In this document: positions 27,388-37,888 of the stretch, piece by piece
How the letters are laid out: each line of letters starts with the position of its first letter
How positions within the stretch are numbered: position 1 is the first letter of the stretch
The notes under the pieces: model-generated
Told to the model about the DNA's origin: nothing
Database searches by the model: none
The model's input: the letters and a program-made list of their open reading frames with translations, nothing else
Translations under genes and position numbers: made by a program
Assembly: GCA_937991945.1 (NCBI GenBank)
Contig: CALKLO010000118.1
Location: forward strand, 1-64,000
Reading direction: 5' to 3'
DNA length: 64,000 nt
Source: an uncultured Granulosicoccus sp.
GTDB taxonomy: Bacteria; Pseudomonadota; Gammaproteobacteria; Granulosicoccales; Granulosicoccaceae

Positions 27388-28406
27388 CCCCTGTTGTCTC
27401 CGTGCTACTGCCCATAAGGCAGTGGCGCAGCACCACCCTAGAAGCGGTTCAAAGTGTTCTATCCCAAACCTTGCACAACGTGGAACTTGTCATCATTGGC
27501 CAAGATGATGTCGGGCAGCTTCTAGACAGACTTCCTCAGGACTCAAGAATTGTCGGCGTTGCTCGGCAAGGCGTCGGAATAGTCGCCGCGCTCAATACCG
27601 GCCTAGCGTGCGCACGCGCCCCCTACATTGCCCGCATGGATGACGATGACATCGCCTACCCGCACAGGCTAGAAACCCAACTGAACTACCTAAAGAGCCA
27701 CCTTGATATACAACTGTGTGCTGCTCGTGTTCGCTTCATTGATGAGCAAGGTTCGGTTGATGGCGTGCAAGCCGGCAACAATCGTTATGCCCAATGGCTG
27801 AATGAACTGACCTGCAATGAAGATATTGTGGACGCCTGCTACACGGAATGCCCCATGCCTCACCCAACCTTGATGGCACACAAAGATATTTGGCAAAGCT
27901 TGGGGGGCTATCGAGACATTGATGGACCCGAGGACTACGACCTCATTCTTCGCGCTATGTTGGCAGGCATGAGCATGGGCAAACCTGACGCCTTATTGCA
28001 AGACTGGCGCGAGCATCCAGGCCGTTTAACTTACAGCGACCAGCGCTACCGACGCGAAGCGTTTACCCGTTGTCGCGCGTGGGCAGCCGTACAACCCAGC
28101 AGCCATTTGAATTTACACACGGGGCGCAGTGTTTGGATTTGCGGCACCGGTAAGAGTGCTCGTCAGTGGCACGATGCCTTGCTTGAATACAACGTAAGCG
28201 TTAAAGGTTTTGTTGATGTAAAGCCTGCCAACAAGGAGCGCTCAAAAAGAGGCAAACCTATTATTAGCTATGAAATGCTCATCACTGAGCGCAGCGATAG
28301 CTTAGTCATTACCGCATTGAGCGAGCCGCGTGCTCGCAATGCGTTATTAGCTTTTTTTAAAGAACAACATTGGCGTGCACGCCATGAGTACATTTTGGGC
28401 GGCTAG
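27375..28406 (+). CDS. Glycosyltransferase family 2 with C-terminal nucleotide-binding-like domain
   Basis: 343 residues, no membrane helix. The GT-A domain begins VVSVLLPIRQW and has the acidic metal/nucleotide-sugar motif ARMDDDDIAYP (about residue 92) and GGYRDIDGPEDYDLILRA, as in GT2 enzymes. From about residue 252, WICGTGKSARQWHDALLEY starts a Rossmann-like domain with a GxGxxA-type loop and a later LVITALSEPRAR, an unusual addition to a stand-alone GT2. Start is GTG at 27375, inside the previous gene. No other polysaccharide genes are nearby, so the acceptor is unknown. Confidence 0.85.
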   Translation: MESLTPVVSVLLPIRQWRSTTLEAVQSVLSQTLHNVELVIIGQDDVGQLLDRLPQDSRIVGVARQGVGIVAALNTGLACARAPYIARMDDDDIAYPHRLETQLNYLKSHLDIQLCAARVRFIDEQGSVDGVQAGNNRYAQWLNELTCNEDIVDACYTECPMPHPTLMAHKDIWQSLGGYRDIDGPEDYDLILRAMLAGMSMGKPDALLQDWREHPGRLTYSDQRYRREAFTRCRAWAAVQPSSHLNLHTGRSVWICGTGKSARQWHDALLEYNVSVKGFVDVKPANKERSKRGKPIISYEMLITERSDSLVITALSEPRARNALLAFFKEQHWRARHEYILGG

Positions 28407-28413
28407 CAATTTG

Positions 28414-29463
28414 TTAATACAAACTGTTTAACGCAACACCTAACCCTACTCGTTGTTGCAAATGATCGTAGTCAATCAGTGAGTCGCCATAGCCATTGAA
28501 GTACTGCACAAAGCCCCTGAATTTTGCAAACAAAGGAAAGGTCATGCCAATAGAAATTGCGCCTTTACCGGTTGACGTATTGCCCCGCACACGCACTGCG
28601 TATTCTTTGTTACTTCTGCGCCAAGATGCACCAATTTCACCGTAACCCATGAAGTCCAAGATATCGGGGTTGTCATCGCCTTCCGCGTCATCCTCAGATT
28701 CTTTGGCATCTTCGGGTATGCGATACCAAGGGCGTACAAACCCAACGAACGCACCTTTTTCATAAATCAATGTGGTGTACAAACGATTCCAACTTCTGGA
28801 CAGCCCTTGCACTTGTCCATTGGACTGATGCTCAAACCCAACGACTACAGCCGTGCTGCCATCGAAGGGCCCCCATAACAAAGGCACAAGATAGAAAATC
28901 TCGGGCTGGTAGTTAGTTTCTCTAAAAGGGCTAGACAGTGAATCTGAATACAACTGCCACCACGCCTCAAGAGTGATGCCTACGGATAAGGAGTCTTTTG
29001 CAAACATCAGATCGCTTTCATTGAGCTGACTCTTTAGGCTGATCTGAAACTTCACTTCCGCAGCTTGTAGCCCATCACCGTAAGGCACGTCATTTTCAGC
29101 GTATACCGCCTCATTAATACCGGTGGAATAACTCACCGGCAAAATAAAATTATGCTTATGAGCCGTTAGTACATAGGGGTTAAACGCATCAGCCCGCTCC
29201 TTGCGAACGCGCTCTGTTAACGCGCCTTCTTCAGCAATGGGCTCAACACCTGGCGCTTCATCGTCGGTGGACACGGCATCGACGGGGTTAGCTGTAGAAC
29301 CCAAGTAAAGATCAGCAGCCGGGGACCGTTCACTATTGACGAGCGCCTGGCTGTCGCTCAATGGCACAACGATAGACGGTAGCTTAGGCGCGCCAGCGCA
29401 ACCCACCAGCATGAATGCGACAGACAGCACCCCCACTCGCAACGTGTTGGTTATGTGTGTCAT
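28414..29463 (-). CDS. pldA: Outer-membrane phospholipase A (OMPLA), predicted lipoprotein
   Basis: 349-residue outer-membrane beta-barrel hydrolase of phospholipids. The catalytic triad of OMPLA is present with the same spacing as in E. coli: H212 and S214 in FEHQSNG, and N226 in SRSWNR. Upstream are about 90 residues of low-complexity acidic sequence, then the barrel starting near NPYVLTAHKHNFILPV. The chosen ATG (29461-29463) begins a signal peptide ending in a lipobox, LVGC, with Cys22; OMPLA is normally not lipidated. The frame extends upstream to 29547 without homology. Confidence 0.9.
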   Translation of the reverse strand: MTHITNTLRVGVLSVAFMLVGCAGAPKLPSIVVPLSDSQALVNSERSPAADLYLGSTANPVDAVSTDDEAPGVEPIAEEGALTERVRKERADAFNPYVLTAHKHNFILPVSYSTGINEAVYAENDVPYGDGLQAAEVKFQISLKSQLNESDLMFAKDSLSVGITLEAWWQLYSDSLSSPFRETNYQPEIFYLVPLLWGPFDGSTAVVVGFEHQSNGQVQGLSRSWNRLYTTLIYEKGAFVGFVRPWYRIPEDAKESEDDAEGDDNPDILDFMGYGEIGASWRRSNKEYAVRVRGNTSTGKGAISIGMTFPLFAKFRGFVQYFNGYGDSLIDYDHLQQRVGLGVALNSLY

Positions 29464-29581
29464 GCAATAGTGGCGCAGATGTGATTCATTGCTCCAAGGG
29501 TACCGCGAAAACACATGACGGTGCGTCGCAATAGAGTGGCCGCACAACTGGAATGGTTAGTCTTTTAGCCGCATGAGCGTG

Positions 29582-31204
29582 TTACCGGGCGTCAGCCAAT
29601 ATTATGTCGCTAGCCTTCTCACCCACCATGATGCAAGGTGCATTGGTATTGCCTGTGGGTATGCTCGGGAACACCGATGCGTCAGCGATACGCAAATTTT
29701 GCATACCATGTACCAGAAGCTTCTCATTAACGACGGACGTAGCCGCATCCTGCCCCATGCGACAGGTGCAACTCGGATGAAATACGGTCCAGGCGTTGTC
29801 ACGAACAAAGTCCATCACTTGCTCATCGGAGTCGACAGCGAGCCCAGGGTAAACCTCTTTTTCAACAACCGACTGAAACGCAGGCGCTGCCGTGAACTGA
29901 CGCATGAGACGCATGCCTTTGAGCATTAAAGCTTTGTCGTGTTCTGTGTCCAAATAGTTTGGCTGTATCGTTGGCGCTTCATAGGGGTCGTTTGACTTGA
30001 TGGCAATATGACCTTTGCTGGTCGGCTTGCACGGATTAAAGCCAATAAGAAAACCAGGGAACGGATCAGGGCTTACCAGTGGCCGAGTCAATGGCGGTGC
30101 GCGCGTATAGCTAACCGGCGAAAAATACAATTGCAGATCGGGCGACTCTAGCTCGTCTGATGTTCGAATAAAACCACCTGCCTGATTTAGGCTGAGCGTT
30201 AACGGCCCCTTTCGGCCAAATGCAAACTGTAAGGCTGCACGTACTTTTCCATACCAAGGGCCTAGCTCTTGGTTAAGTGTTGGCACCGTCGTTTTGCAAA
30301 CGATATCAGCACCCAAGTGATCGCTTAAATGTTGCCCAACTGCTGGCAAGTCATGCTTAACAGGCACACCCACCTCGATGAGAGCTGCCGCAGGCCCTAT
30401 GCCGCTAAGCTGCAATAGTTGCGGCGTGTTAACGGCTCCCGCACTTAAAATGACTTCGGCTCTTGCGTAGGCGGTTTTAGTGACACCATTGTGAGCATAT
30501 TCAACACCTGTCGCCAGGGAACCTTCGGTAAGCACTCTAAGCACATGCGCTTTTTGTTGCACCACCAAATTTCCGCGTTGCATTACCGGTCTTAAATAGG
30601 CTTGCGCAGTAGAGGCTCTTAGGCCTTTGTCAGTGGTTATTTGATACAGCGACGCACCGTCCATGTTGCCTGCGTTGTAATCGTTATTTCGAGGAATGTT
30701 TATTTGCTCGGCCGCCTTAAAATAATTATCACAAAGCGGGTGTGCCATATCACTGATATCGGTTACCGATAACGGACCATCAGCACCACGCCTTACATCA
30801 GCCTCTCCTCGCCAAGCCTCCATACGTCGGAACAAAGGCTCGACATCTTGCCAACCCCAACCGGGTGCCACGGATTCCCACTGCGCATAATCACGCTGGT
30901 GACCTCGCACATACACCATGGCATTGATAGAACTTGAACCGCCCAACACTTTGCCACGCGGCCAATAACTAGGGCGGTTATTGAGCTGAGCAACCGGCTC
31001 GGTTAAGTACTTCCAATTGACCCGCTCGTCGTAATAGACCTTGCCGTAGCCCAGTGGTAACTGAACGTACGGTGTTAAATCTGAACCACCCGCTTCAAGC
31101 ACTAACACCGAGTGTCGCCCAGACTCGCTTAAGCGATTAGCCAGCACCGCTCCTGCGGAACCTGCGCCGACAATGATGTAGTCAAAGTGTAGTGTTGAGC
31201 TCAT
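29582..31204 (-). CDS. GMC-family FAD-dependent oxidoreductase (choline dehydrogenase-like)
   Basis: 540-residue FAD enzyme of the glucose-methanol-choline family. FAD motif DYIIVGAGSAGAVLANRL is at the N-terminus, with PROSITE-like segments GGSSSINAMVYVRGHQRDY and GAVNTPQLLQLSGIGP. The C-terminal active-site region includes FHPSCTCRMG and DASVFPSIPTGNTNAP. Substrate could be choline, polyethylene glycol or an aliphatic alcohol; BetA partners (betB, betI) are not adjacent, so betA is not claimed. The ATG at 31202-31204 is preferred over one 33 bases upstream. Confidence 0.88.
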   Translation of the reverse strand: MSSTLHFDYIIVGAGSAGAVLANRLSESGRHSVLVLEAGGSDLTPYVQLPLGYGKVYYDERVNWKYLTEPVAQLNNRPSYWPRGKVLGGSSSINAMVYVRGHQRDYAQWESVAPGWGWQDVEPLFRRMEAWRGEADVRRGADGPLSVTDISDMAHPLCDNYFKAAEQINIPRNNDYNAGNMDGASLYQITTDKGLRASTAQAYLRPVMQRGNLVVQQKAHVLRVLTEGSLATGVEYAHNGVTKTAYARAEVILSAGAVNTPQLLQLSGIGPAAALIEVGVPVKHDLPAVGQHLSDHLGADIVCKTTVPTLNQELGPWYGKVRAALQFAFGRKGPLTLSLNQAGGFIRTSDELESPDLQLYFSPVSYTRAPPLTRPLVSPDPFPGFLIGFNPCKPTSKGHIAIKSNDPYEAPTIQPNYLDTEHDKALMLKGMRLMRQFTAAPAFQSVVEKEVYPGLAVDSDEQVMDFVRDNAWTVFHPSCTCRMGQDAATSVVNEKLLVHGMQNLRIADASVFPSIPTGNTNAPCIMVGEKASDIILADAR

Positions 31205-31680
31205 GAGCGAATGATATACAAAAAAGGGACACCGCACGAATTTAACACCAAACCCGTGGTCTGCATGATGCGCTGAAAATGCTCAGTTCTATTGAGGTTA
31301 ATTACATTTTTATCAACGGCGTATATCAAAACCATGTTGTCTCAGCCGTATTTAAAAACTCGCCTTGCATTATATTCTTACGTACGAAAAATATATATTT
31401 AATGTGCAACTTTTTTGAAAAACCAAATTCAAACTGCGGAATTTTAAACATTCTCAATTAAAAATAAACACTTAACGATTCGGGTTTATCTTCAACATGG
31501 AAAATAGTTGACCCTGCACAAACAATTCAAATGCTATTTTTTTTCTTAACGAAACTTTTCTAATTATCGGGCTTCGTAACTATCACTCGACAGTAAAAGT
31601 CGGGCTGCAACCACTAGTCATTGGATGTGACTACTGATTAGGCCTTAAAGCATCCGCCCGTAAATTTGAGGAACGTTCGC
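31205..31680. other. A+T-rich intergenic leader before the porin gene
   Basis: 476 bases without a credible gene, visibly richer in A and T than the flanking DNA, especially 31290-31560. A frame of 60 codons at 31279-31461 has no recognisable domain and no good ribosome binding site. TTGACC at 31508-31513 could be a -35 element with a poor -10 17 bases on (ATGCTA), which would give a leader of more than 100 bases. The region must hold promoters for both divergent genes. Confidence 0.5.
31668..31673 (+). promoter_or_regulatory. Ribosome binding site of the porin gene
   Basis: GAGGAA seven bases before the ATG at 31681. It selects that start over an in-frame start at 31666. Confidence 0.75.
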
Positions 31681-32724
31681 ATGAAAAAAACAACCATAAC
31701 AAAAGTGATTTTAGCCACAGGTCTTTGTGGCTTAGCCGTAAACACACACGCTTTCGACTTTAAGATATCAGGTCAAATAAGCAGAATGGTTGTAGCTCCC
31801 GATGACGCCGTTGGGGATGAATTACAACATCAGGACATTGGATGGTCTGGCACTCGCTTTCGTATAACGGGAGAAGAAGAACTCGCTAGCGGCCAAACAG
31901 TTGGCTTTAAGTTAGAACAACAAATTCAATCTAACCCTGCATTTGCAAGTGCTGGCGGCAGTCAAACCAATGGAGGCAATGACGACTTCATAGACAACCG
32001 TTTGCAAGACATATTTATTCAAGGCAACTTTGGAAAAATATCAATGGGTAAAGGTGATGGAGCAAGCAACGGTGCTACAGAATCTGATCTTTCCGGCACT
32101 GCACTCAGCTCAAGTTCAAACCATCAGGACAACTGGGGCAATTATGTCGTAGTGGCAGGCGCGACTCCAGAAGAGAACATTACTTGGGACAGCATCTTTA
32201 CTATGAATGACGGCATTAGCCGTGTGAACAGATTGCGATACGACACGCCATCGGCCAATGGCTTTGGACTTTCCGGAAGCCTTGACCAAGGTAACGCGTA
32301 CGAAATAGCGTTACGCTACAGCGGAAATGTAAGAGGCGCTACAGTGAAGTCAGCCATATTCTATGTCGATACTAATGAGTTTGCATCCGACGCCGAAGTG
32401 TTTGGGTTATCCGCCTCGGTACTGTTAGGAAACGGCCTCAATGCAACCGTTGCATTTTCTGATCGCGACAACCGTCCAGACGTCAGCCCTGACCAGGAAG
32501 CGTTCACGATTAAGCTGGGCTACATCTACGGTGTCAATGCAGTCACTATTGATTACGGATTGGGGGAAAGAGGCAACGATGAAGCAGACACCTTCGGCCT
32601 CACATACGCAACCAAACTGAGTGCGAACATTGAAGGCTTTGCAACGTATCGAAAGCTCGATGCTGACATCGACAACGCAAGCTCCGTGGATCTTGCCGCA
32701 CTAGGTGCTCGCATTAAGTTTTAA
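31681..32724 (+). CDS. Gram-negative outer-membrane porin
   Basis: 347-residue general porin. The cleavable signal peptide MKKTTITKVILATGLCGLAV ends near NTHAF; the mature part starts DFKISGQISRMV. Alternating strand pattern, RFRITGEEELASGQTVGFKLE and GNFGKISMGKGD are typical of the OmpC/PhoE-like superfamily, and the chain ends in Phe (ALGARIKF), the sorting signal for BAM. The pore's specificity is unknown. It is a monocistronic gene with a long upstream A+T-rich leader and a stem-loop after the stop. Confidence 0.9.
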   Translation: MKKTTITKVILATGLCGLAVNTHAFDFKISGQISRMVVAPDDAVGDELQHQDIGWSGTRFRITGEEELASGQTVGFKLEQQIQSNPAFASAGGSQTNGGNDDFIDNRLQDIFIQGNFGKISMGKGDGASNGATESDLSGTALSSSSNHQDNWGNYVVVAGATPEENITWDSIFTMNDGISRVNRLRYDTPSANGFGLSGSLDQGNAYEIALRYSGNVRGATVKSAIFYVDTNEFASDAEVFGLSASVLLGNGLNATVAFSDRDNRPDVSPDQEAFTIKLGYIYGVNAVTIDYGLGERGNDEADTFGLTYATKLSANIEGFATYRKLDADIDNASSVDLAALGARIKF

Positions 32725-32749
32725 ACCGCTTTTGATGTTGTGACGTGTA

Positions 32750-32782
32750 CTAGGAGAGCCTCACTAGTTGCAGCTCTCCTAG
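32750..32782 (+). terminator. Stem-loop downstream of the porin gene
   Basis: CTAGGAGAGC (32750-32759) and GCTCTCCTAG (32773-32782) form a perfect 10-bp stem with a 13-base loop, 25 bases after the porin stop. Additional TGACG/CGTCA arms flank it. There is no T-run after it, so it is a weak intrinsic terminator or a 3'-end stabilising hairpin. Confidence 0.5.
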
Positions 32783-32868
32783 CTCGTCACGCTAACAAAG
32801 CAACTTGCCACATACCCCTCATGATGCACTAACATTACGCTATCCAAAAAACACATGAGTAAATTTGC

Positions 32869-33039
32869 ATGTCAAAGAAAGTGGTTAAGTTCGAATACGA
32901 GAAAGAAACCAAGAACAGCGTTCGTTATAAAGAAATTCCTGACGAAGGAGTCGCACCCATTGTTGGGTCTCTGTATGTTCAAAAATGGTTTGCAGGCGAT
33001 AGCAAAACTCTTGAGATCACTGTCGAAAAGAAGGATTAG
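32869..33039 (+). CDS. Small conserved 56-residue protein
   Basis: Starts MSKKVVKFEYEKETKNSVRY and ends LEITVEKKD. The pattern K-x-T-K-N-x-x-R-Y, then a short loop and IVGSLYVQKWFAGD, matches a small beta-rich protein found in many bacteria and archaea, as I recall it; function is unknown. Codon use is normal for the window, and the charged, ordered composition argues for a real gene. It follows the porin by 144 bases and is too short for many annotation cut-offs. Confidence 0.75.
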   Translation: MSKKVVKFEYEKETKNSVRYKEIPDEGVAPIVGSLYVQKWFAGDSKTLEITVEKKD

Positions 33040-33143
33040 TAAACATCATCGCGTTGGTTTTTGACCCATTTCGACGCTGATAGAATTTATATCCTTTCAT
33101 TGACCCAATAGCGCTAAGTTTCAGCGCTTCGTTGGCAATGACT

Positions 33144-34322
33144 TTAACGCTGCAAGCGCATCCTTGTCAGCCCCAACATAGAGGCTACGCCAACAGCAGG
33201 CCCTAACGCTAGAATACAAAACAATACCGGCCATCCAAACAACTCGGCAACAAACGGTGTCATCTGCACCGTAAAAATGGTTAACGCAAAACCTAAGGCG
33301 GTTTGCAATGACATTAAACTGCCTGCCATCTCTCCCGGTGATAGATCCGCCACCATGGCTGAGAATTGCGCAGAGTCAGGTATTACGGCTAAACCCCAGA
33401 ACACAAACACAACAGCGACCAATGGCATGGGGCCACCAAACGACACAGCCGCTAACAATGCCGCCGAACCACTGAGGGTCATCGCTAAAATGGTCAGCTC
33501 TGCCTTACCAATTTTGTCGGCTATACGCCCGGCAAATGGACATAGCAAGGCCCCCGATGCGATAGCAATAAAGGCTGTTAATTTTGACAACTCAGCAGCA
33601 TTGTCTGCGGTTGTTTGGAAGCGGTATGAGGCCGCTGCTGCCGGTGCTATCCATGCCCATAAGGCGTATAGCTCCCACATATGACCTAAGTAGCCTAGGA
33701 AGGCACGGCGTAGTTTTTTATGCGTCCACGCTAGTGTGATCATGCGCGGGTTCATGGTTGCTTGCGCCGCGTGGTAAGGACCTAACGTACTAAACATCAC
33801 AAGCACTGCAGCCAACACAGCCAATACAGAGGCCAACACGGTTGTTAACTGCCAGTTAGAGCCGCCCATCCACGCTAACAAATGTGGTGCTGCTGAGCCT
33901 AAAGTTAGACCACCAACAAGTAAACCGACCAGCCAGCCTCTATCTTCGCGCCCCCAACCTACGGCTATTTTCATACCGACGGGGTAGACACCCGCTAGGA
34001 AAAATCCTGTCGCTAAGCGCAAGGCAATGCTGATATTCCCACCAGGCTCGATGATCAATTGCAATGCATTTGCTGCCGCTGCAAACAAGGCTGCTAGCGC
34101 AAAGACTCGGCGCGGGTCATAGCGATCTGCAATACCGGACATCGCCACGTATAACGCACCGATAACAAAACCTGCCGGGACAGTGGAGACTAACAAGGCA
34201 GATTTTAAGGCGCTTAGCTCAATCTCTTTTTGCAAGTCCACCAAGGTGGCGGAAGAAACAAACCATAGCGTCATGGCCGCCACTTCAGCCAACACCAGTA
34301 GTGTGATGGATTTGGCTTTCAT
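33144..34322 (-). CDS. Major facilitator superfamily transporter
   Basis: 392-residue inner-membrane transporter with about twelve hydrophobic segments. The loop between helices 2 and 3 reads GIADRYDPRRVFALAAL (an MFS motif A variant), and a second copy, GRIADKIGKAELTILAM, follows the central loop. The protein resembles nitrate/cyanate-type MFS members in outline, but substrate is not inferable. I chose ATG at 34320-34322; a GTG six bases upstream is in frame. It is convergent with the small gene and porin. Confidence 0.87.
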   Translation of the reverse strand: MKAKSITLLVLAEVAAMTLWFVSSATLVDLQKEIELSALKSALLVSTVPAGFVIGALYVAMSGIADRYDPRRVFALAALFAAAANALQLIIEPGGNISIALRLATGFFLAGVYPVGMKIAVGWGREDRGWLVGLLVGGLTLGSAAPHLLAWMGGSNWQLTTVLASVLAVLAAVLVMFSTLGPYHAAQATMNPRMITLAWTHKKLRRAFLGYLGHMWELYALWAWIAPAAAASYRFQTTADNAAELSKLTAFIAIASGALLCPFAGRIADKIGKAELTILAMTLSGSAALLAAVSFGGPMPLVAVVFVFWGLAVIPDSAQFSAMVADLSPGEMAGSLMSLQTALGFALTIFTVQMTPFVAELFGWPVLFCILALGPAVGVASMLGLTRMRLQR

Positions 34323-34514
34323 GGGCACTTAGAGTCTAAAAGAGAGCATGGAGAAAACAACCTATAAACGATACCGGGCGCATGCCCACGATATAGGTCC
34401 GACGCAACGAAGAGCCGGTAAGTTCCGATGGAACATAATTACTACGAATTTAAGTAACTACAACTCAACAGCTTGTGTAAGCGCTAAGCACCTACACAAG
34501 CTACGTTGATGTTT

Positions 34515-35981
<1,467 letters not shown>

Positions 35982-35996
35982 TTATGGTTGTGCAAC

Positions 35997-36002
35997 ATTA
36001 TA
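35997..36002 (-). promoter_or_regulatory. Putative lpdA promoter -10 element
   Basis: Perfect minus-strand TATAAT, 46 bases upstream of the lpdA ATG, in the 108-base gap after the esterase gene. The -35 region 17 bases further upstream (AAGGCA) is a poor match. It suggests lpdA is transcribed independently of the esterase gene. Confidence 0.45.
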
Positions 36003-36059
36003 GCCACCTAGGGTCTTGGTGCCTTAGAAACCGTATATCAAGGTTATGTAATGCATTCA

Positions 36060-37778
36060 TCAATAGTGAAATGCACCCGACACGTTCCACACACGTTTCA
36101 TGGCGGCATAGTACCTACGGCCTTGCTCGCGCAGGGCTTGCGCACCGAAATGTACACACGACGTCTGTCCACAGGCGTATTGCGGCGGCACGAGATCATC
36201 GTTATTCACAAAATCAGCATGGGCGATGTACTGACTAACCGAACGTTGAGCGGCATCAACCTGAACTTTTGAGCTGTTGAACGTTGAAAACTCCCCTCTT
36301 TCATCATCACCACGGCTCTGCGTGGCCACAATGAACGGAATGTTGGCTTCACTGCCACGGGCTTGACTACCCCGACCATCTTGACGGGCCTCTTGTCGAA
36401 GCCGTGCAGCCAACTGGGATAGGTTATCCGCATAACTACTCGCACAATCTGGATTGTTCGAATCTGCACCACCCTGATGCCAAAGAATGCCACGCAAGAT
36501 ACCGCCCGTTTCACGTAACGTCATGTTCAATCGGGTCAGCGCTCGATCGGCTAGCAGTGTTCCACCCAGATAGGACTCATCAGGTGTTGCAGATGCATTC
36601 CAAGCTAACTCCCCATTAGCATTGGCGCAAAAACCGGTAGCGCCCCATGCGGCTGGCACTAGATAAATATCGGCTGTTGTGCTGCCAAGCGCTGACTTTG
36701 CGAACGTCAGACCCAGGCCAACAAACGTGGCTTCTTTGCCGTCTATGCCGATAAATCTGGGCTCATGCAAAGGGTCCTCAGCCGGCACAAATGTCGGTGT
36801 GGAAATATTTTGTTGTTCATCGCGGAACAGGTTGTCGTCAAAGAAAATCGAACGACTATTGGGCTGAACATTCAGCTGCTTGATTCGCTCATTACGCTCA
36901 TCTAAGCCTCCTTCATAAGCCTGCCGACTACCCAGCTCGCTATACCCTTCCATGTTGCTTTGCCCTATCAGCAAATAAACATCTGGGGCGCTCGACGGCG
37001 CTACATCGATAGTTAGTGGCACCGTGGTGCGTGAAACACCGTCGCTAGCGATAATTCTGAAATTACGCTCGTGAACCAACAAGGGGGCAACACTGATATC
37101 CAAACGCAGCGTCAACACAGATCCGGACTCATCCGCATTCAGTGTCGTGCTGGAGAACTCGTGACGAAGGTTCAGAGCATCGCGATCACCCACAGCTTCC
37201 AAAGACAACTCTACGGCCCGTTGCTCGCCCCGACGCTCTAACGACACGGCAATCGATACCCCATTAGCATCACCTTCTTGCAACGTCGCACGGCCAGAGG
37301 CGCTATAGAGCACAAGCTCTGTACCGTCTTGAGCGAGAGTCTCAGTGGGTAGATCTTCGTCCACGGGCTCAACAGCTCCTGCTATCGATGAGCTTGTCTG
37401 CTCGCCATTAATTGCTGATATATCAACTAGCCTAGCCGGACCCTCGTTACCAAAACTATCAATCGCACTGACTTGATACCGATAAGCGACGCCTGGTTGC
37501 AAAGTAGGCTCAAACACACTGCGAGCATCCCGTACGCCGAGTTCCGTACCGTCTCGATACACTCGGTACCCAACGATAGTCGACTCGTCCACGGCAGAGG
37601 ACCAGAATATCTCACCTGCCGTTGGTGAATAGCGCACGCCTTGAAGGCTCTGCGGCTCGCTGGGAGGATTGCTTTCCGCAAAAACAGGTAAGCAAAAACA
37701 ACAGCTAAGCACCAGCAAACACGACTTTCTAGTCGTGGCAAGACGCTTTCCGATGAGCTTCAACGTTTCACTTTTCAT
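36060..37778 (-). CDS. Secreted SASA-family carbohydrate esterase with FN3 domain
   Basis: 572 residues, exported by a signal peptide ending near PVFAES. A fibronectin type III domain occupies about residues 40-125 (PPSEPQSLQGVRYSPTAGE to VSAIDSFGNEGPA), then a beta-rich segment with charged repeats. The SASA/CE6-type esterase domain starts near residue 265: catalytic Ser in LIGQSNMEGYSE, GATGFCANANG, ILWHQGGADSN with block-III-like residues, and the catalytic His in TSCVHFGAQALREQG. It probably deacetylates polysaccharide side groups outside the cytoplasm. It lies between sucB and lpdA, an atypical place. Confidence 0.85.
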   Translation of the reverse strand: MKSETLKLIGKRLATTRKSCLLVLSCCFCLPVFAESNPPSEPQSLQGVRYSPTAGEIFWSSAVDESTIVGYRVYRDGTELGVRDARSVFEPTLQPGVAYRYQVSAIDSFGNEGPARLVDISAINGEQTSSSIAGAVEPVDEDLPTETLAQDGTELVLYSASGRATLQEGDANGVSIAVSLERRGEQRAVELSLEAVGDRDALNLRHEFSSTTLNADESGSVLTLRLDISVAPLLVHERNFRIIASDGVSRTTVPLTIDVAPSSAPDVYLLIGQSNMEGYSELGSRQAYEGGLDERNERIKQLNVQPNSRSIFFDDNLFRDEQQNISTPTFVPAEDPLHEPRFIGIDGKEATFVGLGLTFAKSALGSTTADIYLVPAAWGATGFCANANGELAWNASATPDESYLGGTLLADRALTRLNMTLRETGGILRGILWHQGGADSNNPDCASSYADNLSQLAARLRQEARQDGRGSQARGSEANIPFIVATQSRGDDERGEFSTFNSSKVQVDAAQRSVSQYIAHADFVNNDDLVPPQYACGQTSCVHFGAQALREQGRRYYAAMKRVWNVSGAFHY

Positions 37779-37888
37779 GATGTAATTCCAGCTTCCTGCT
37801 TATAAAAGAGTGACTAACACACGTATAACTGGGCTTAAGATCAACGTATTGCTAGTATTCCAATAGACACCGTTTAACTAGATCATCT

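Noticed and set aside
29582-31204. Calling the GMC oxidoreductase BetA
   Set aside because: No betB, betI or betaine transporter nearby, and GMC substrates vary widely at this level of resemblance.
31279-31461. 60-codon plus-strand frame in the A+T-rich leader
   Set aside because: No recognisable domain, no good ribosome binding site, and A/T-rich composition that produces stop-poor frames by chance only in part.
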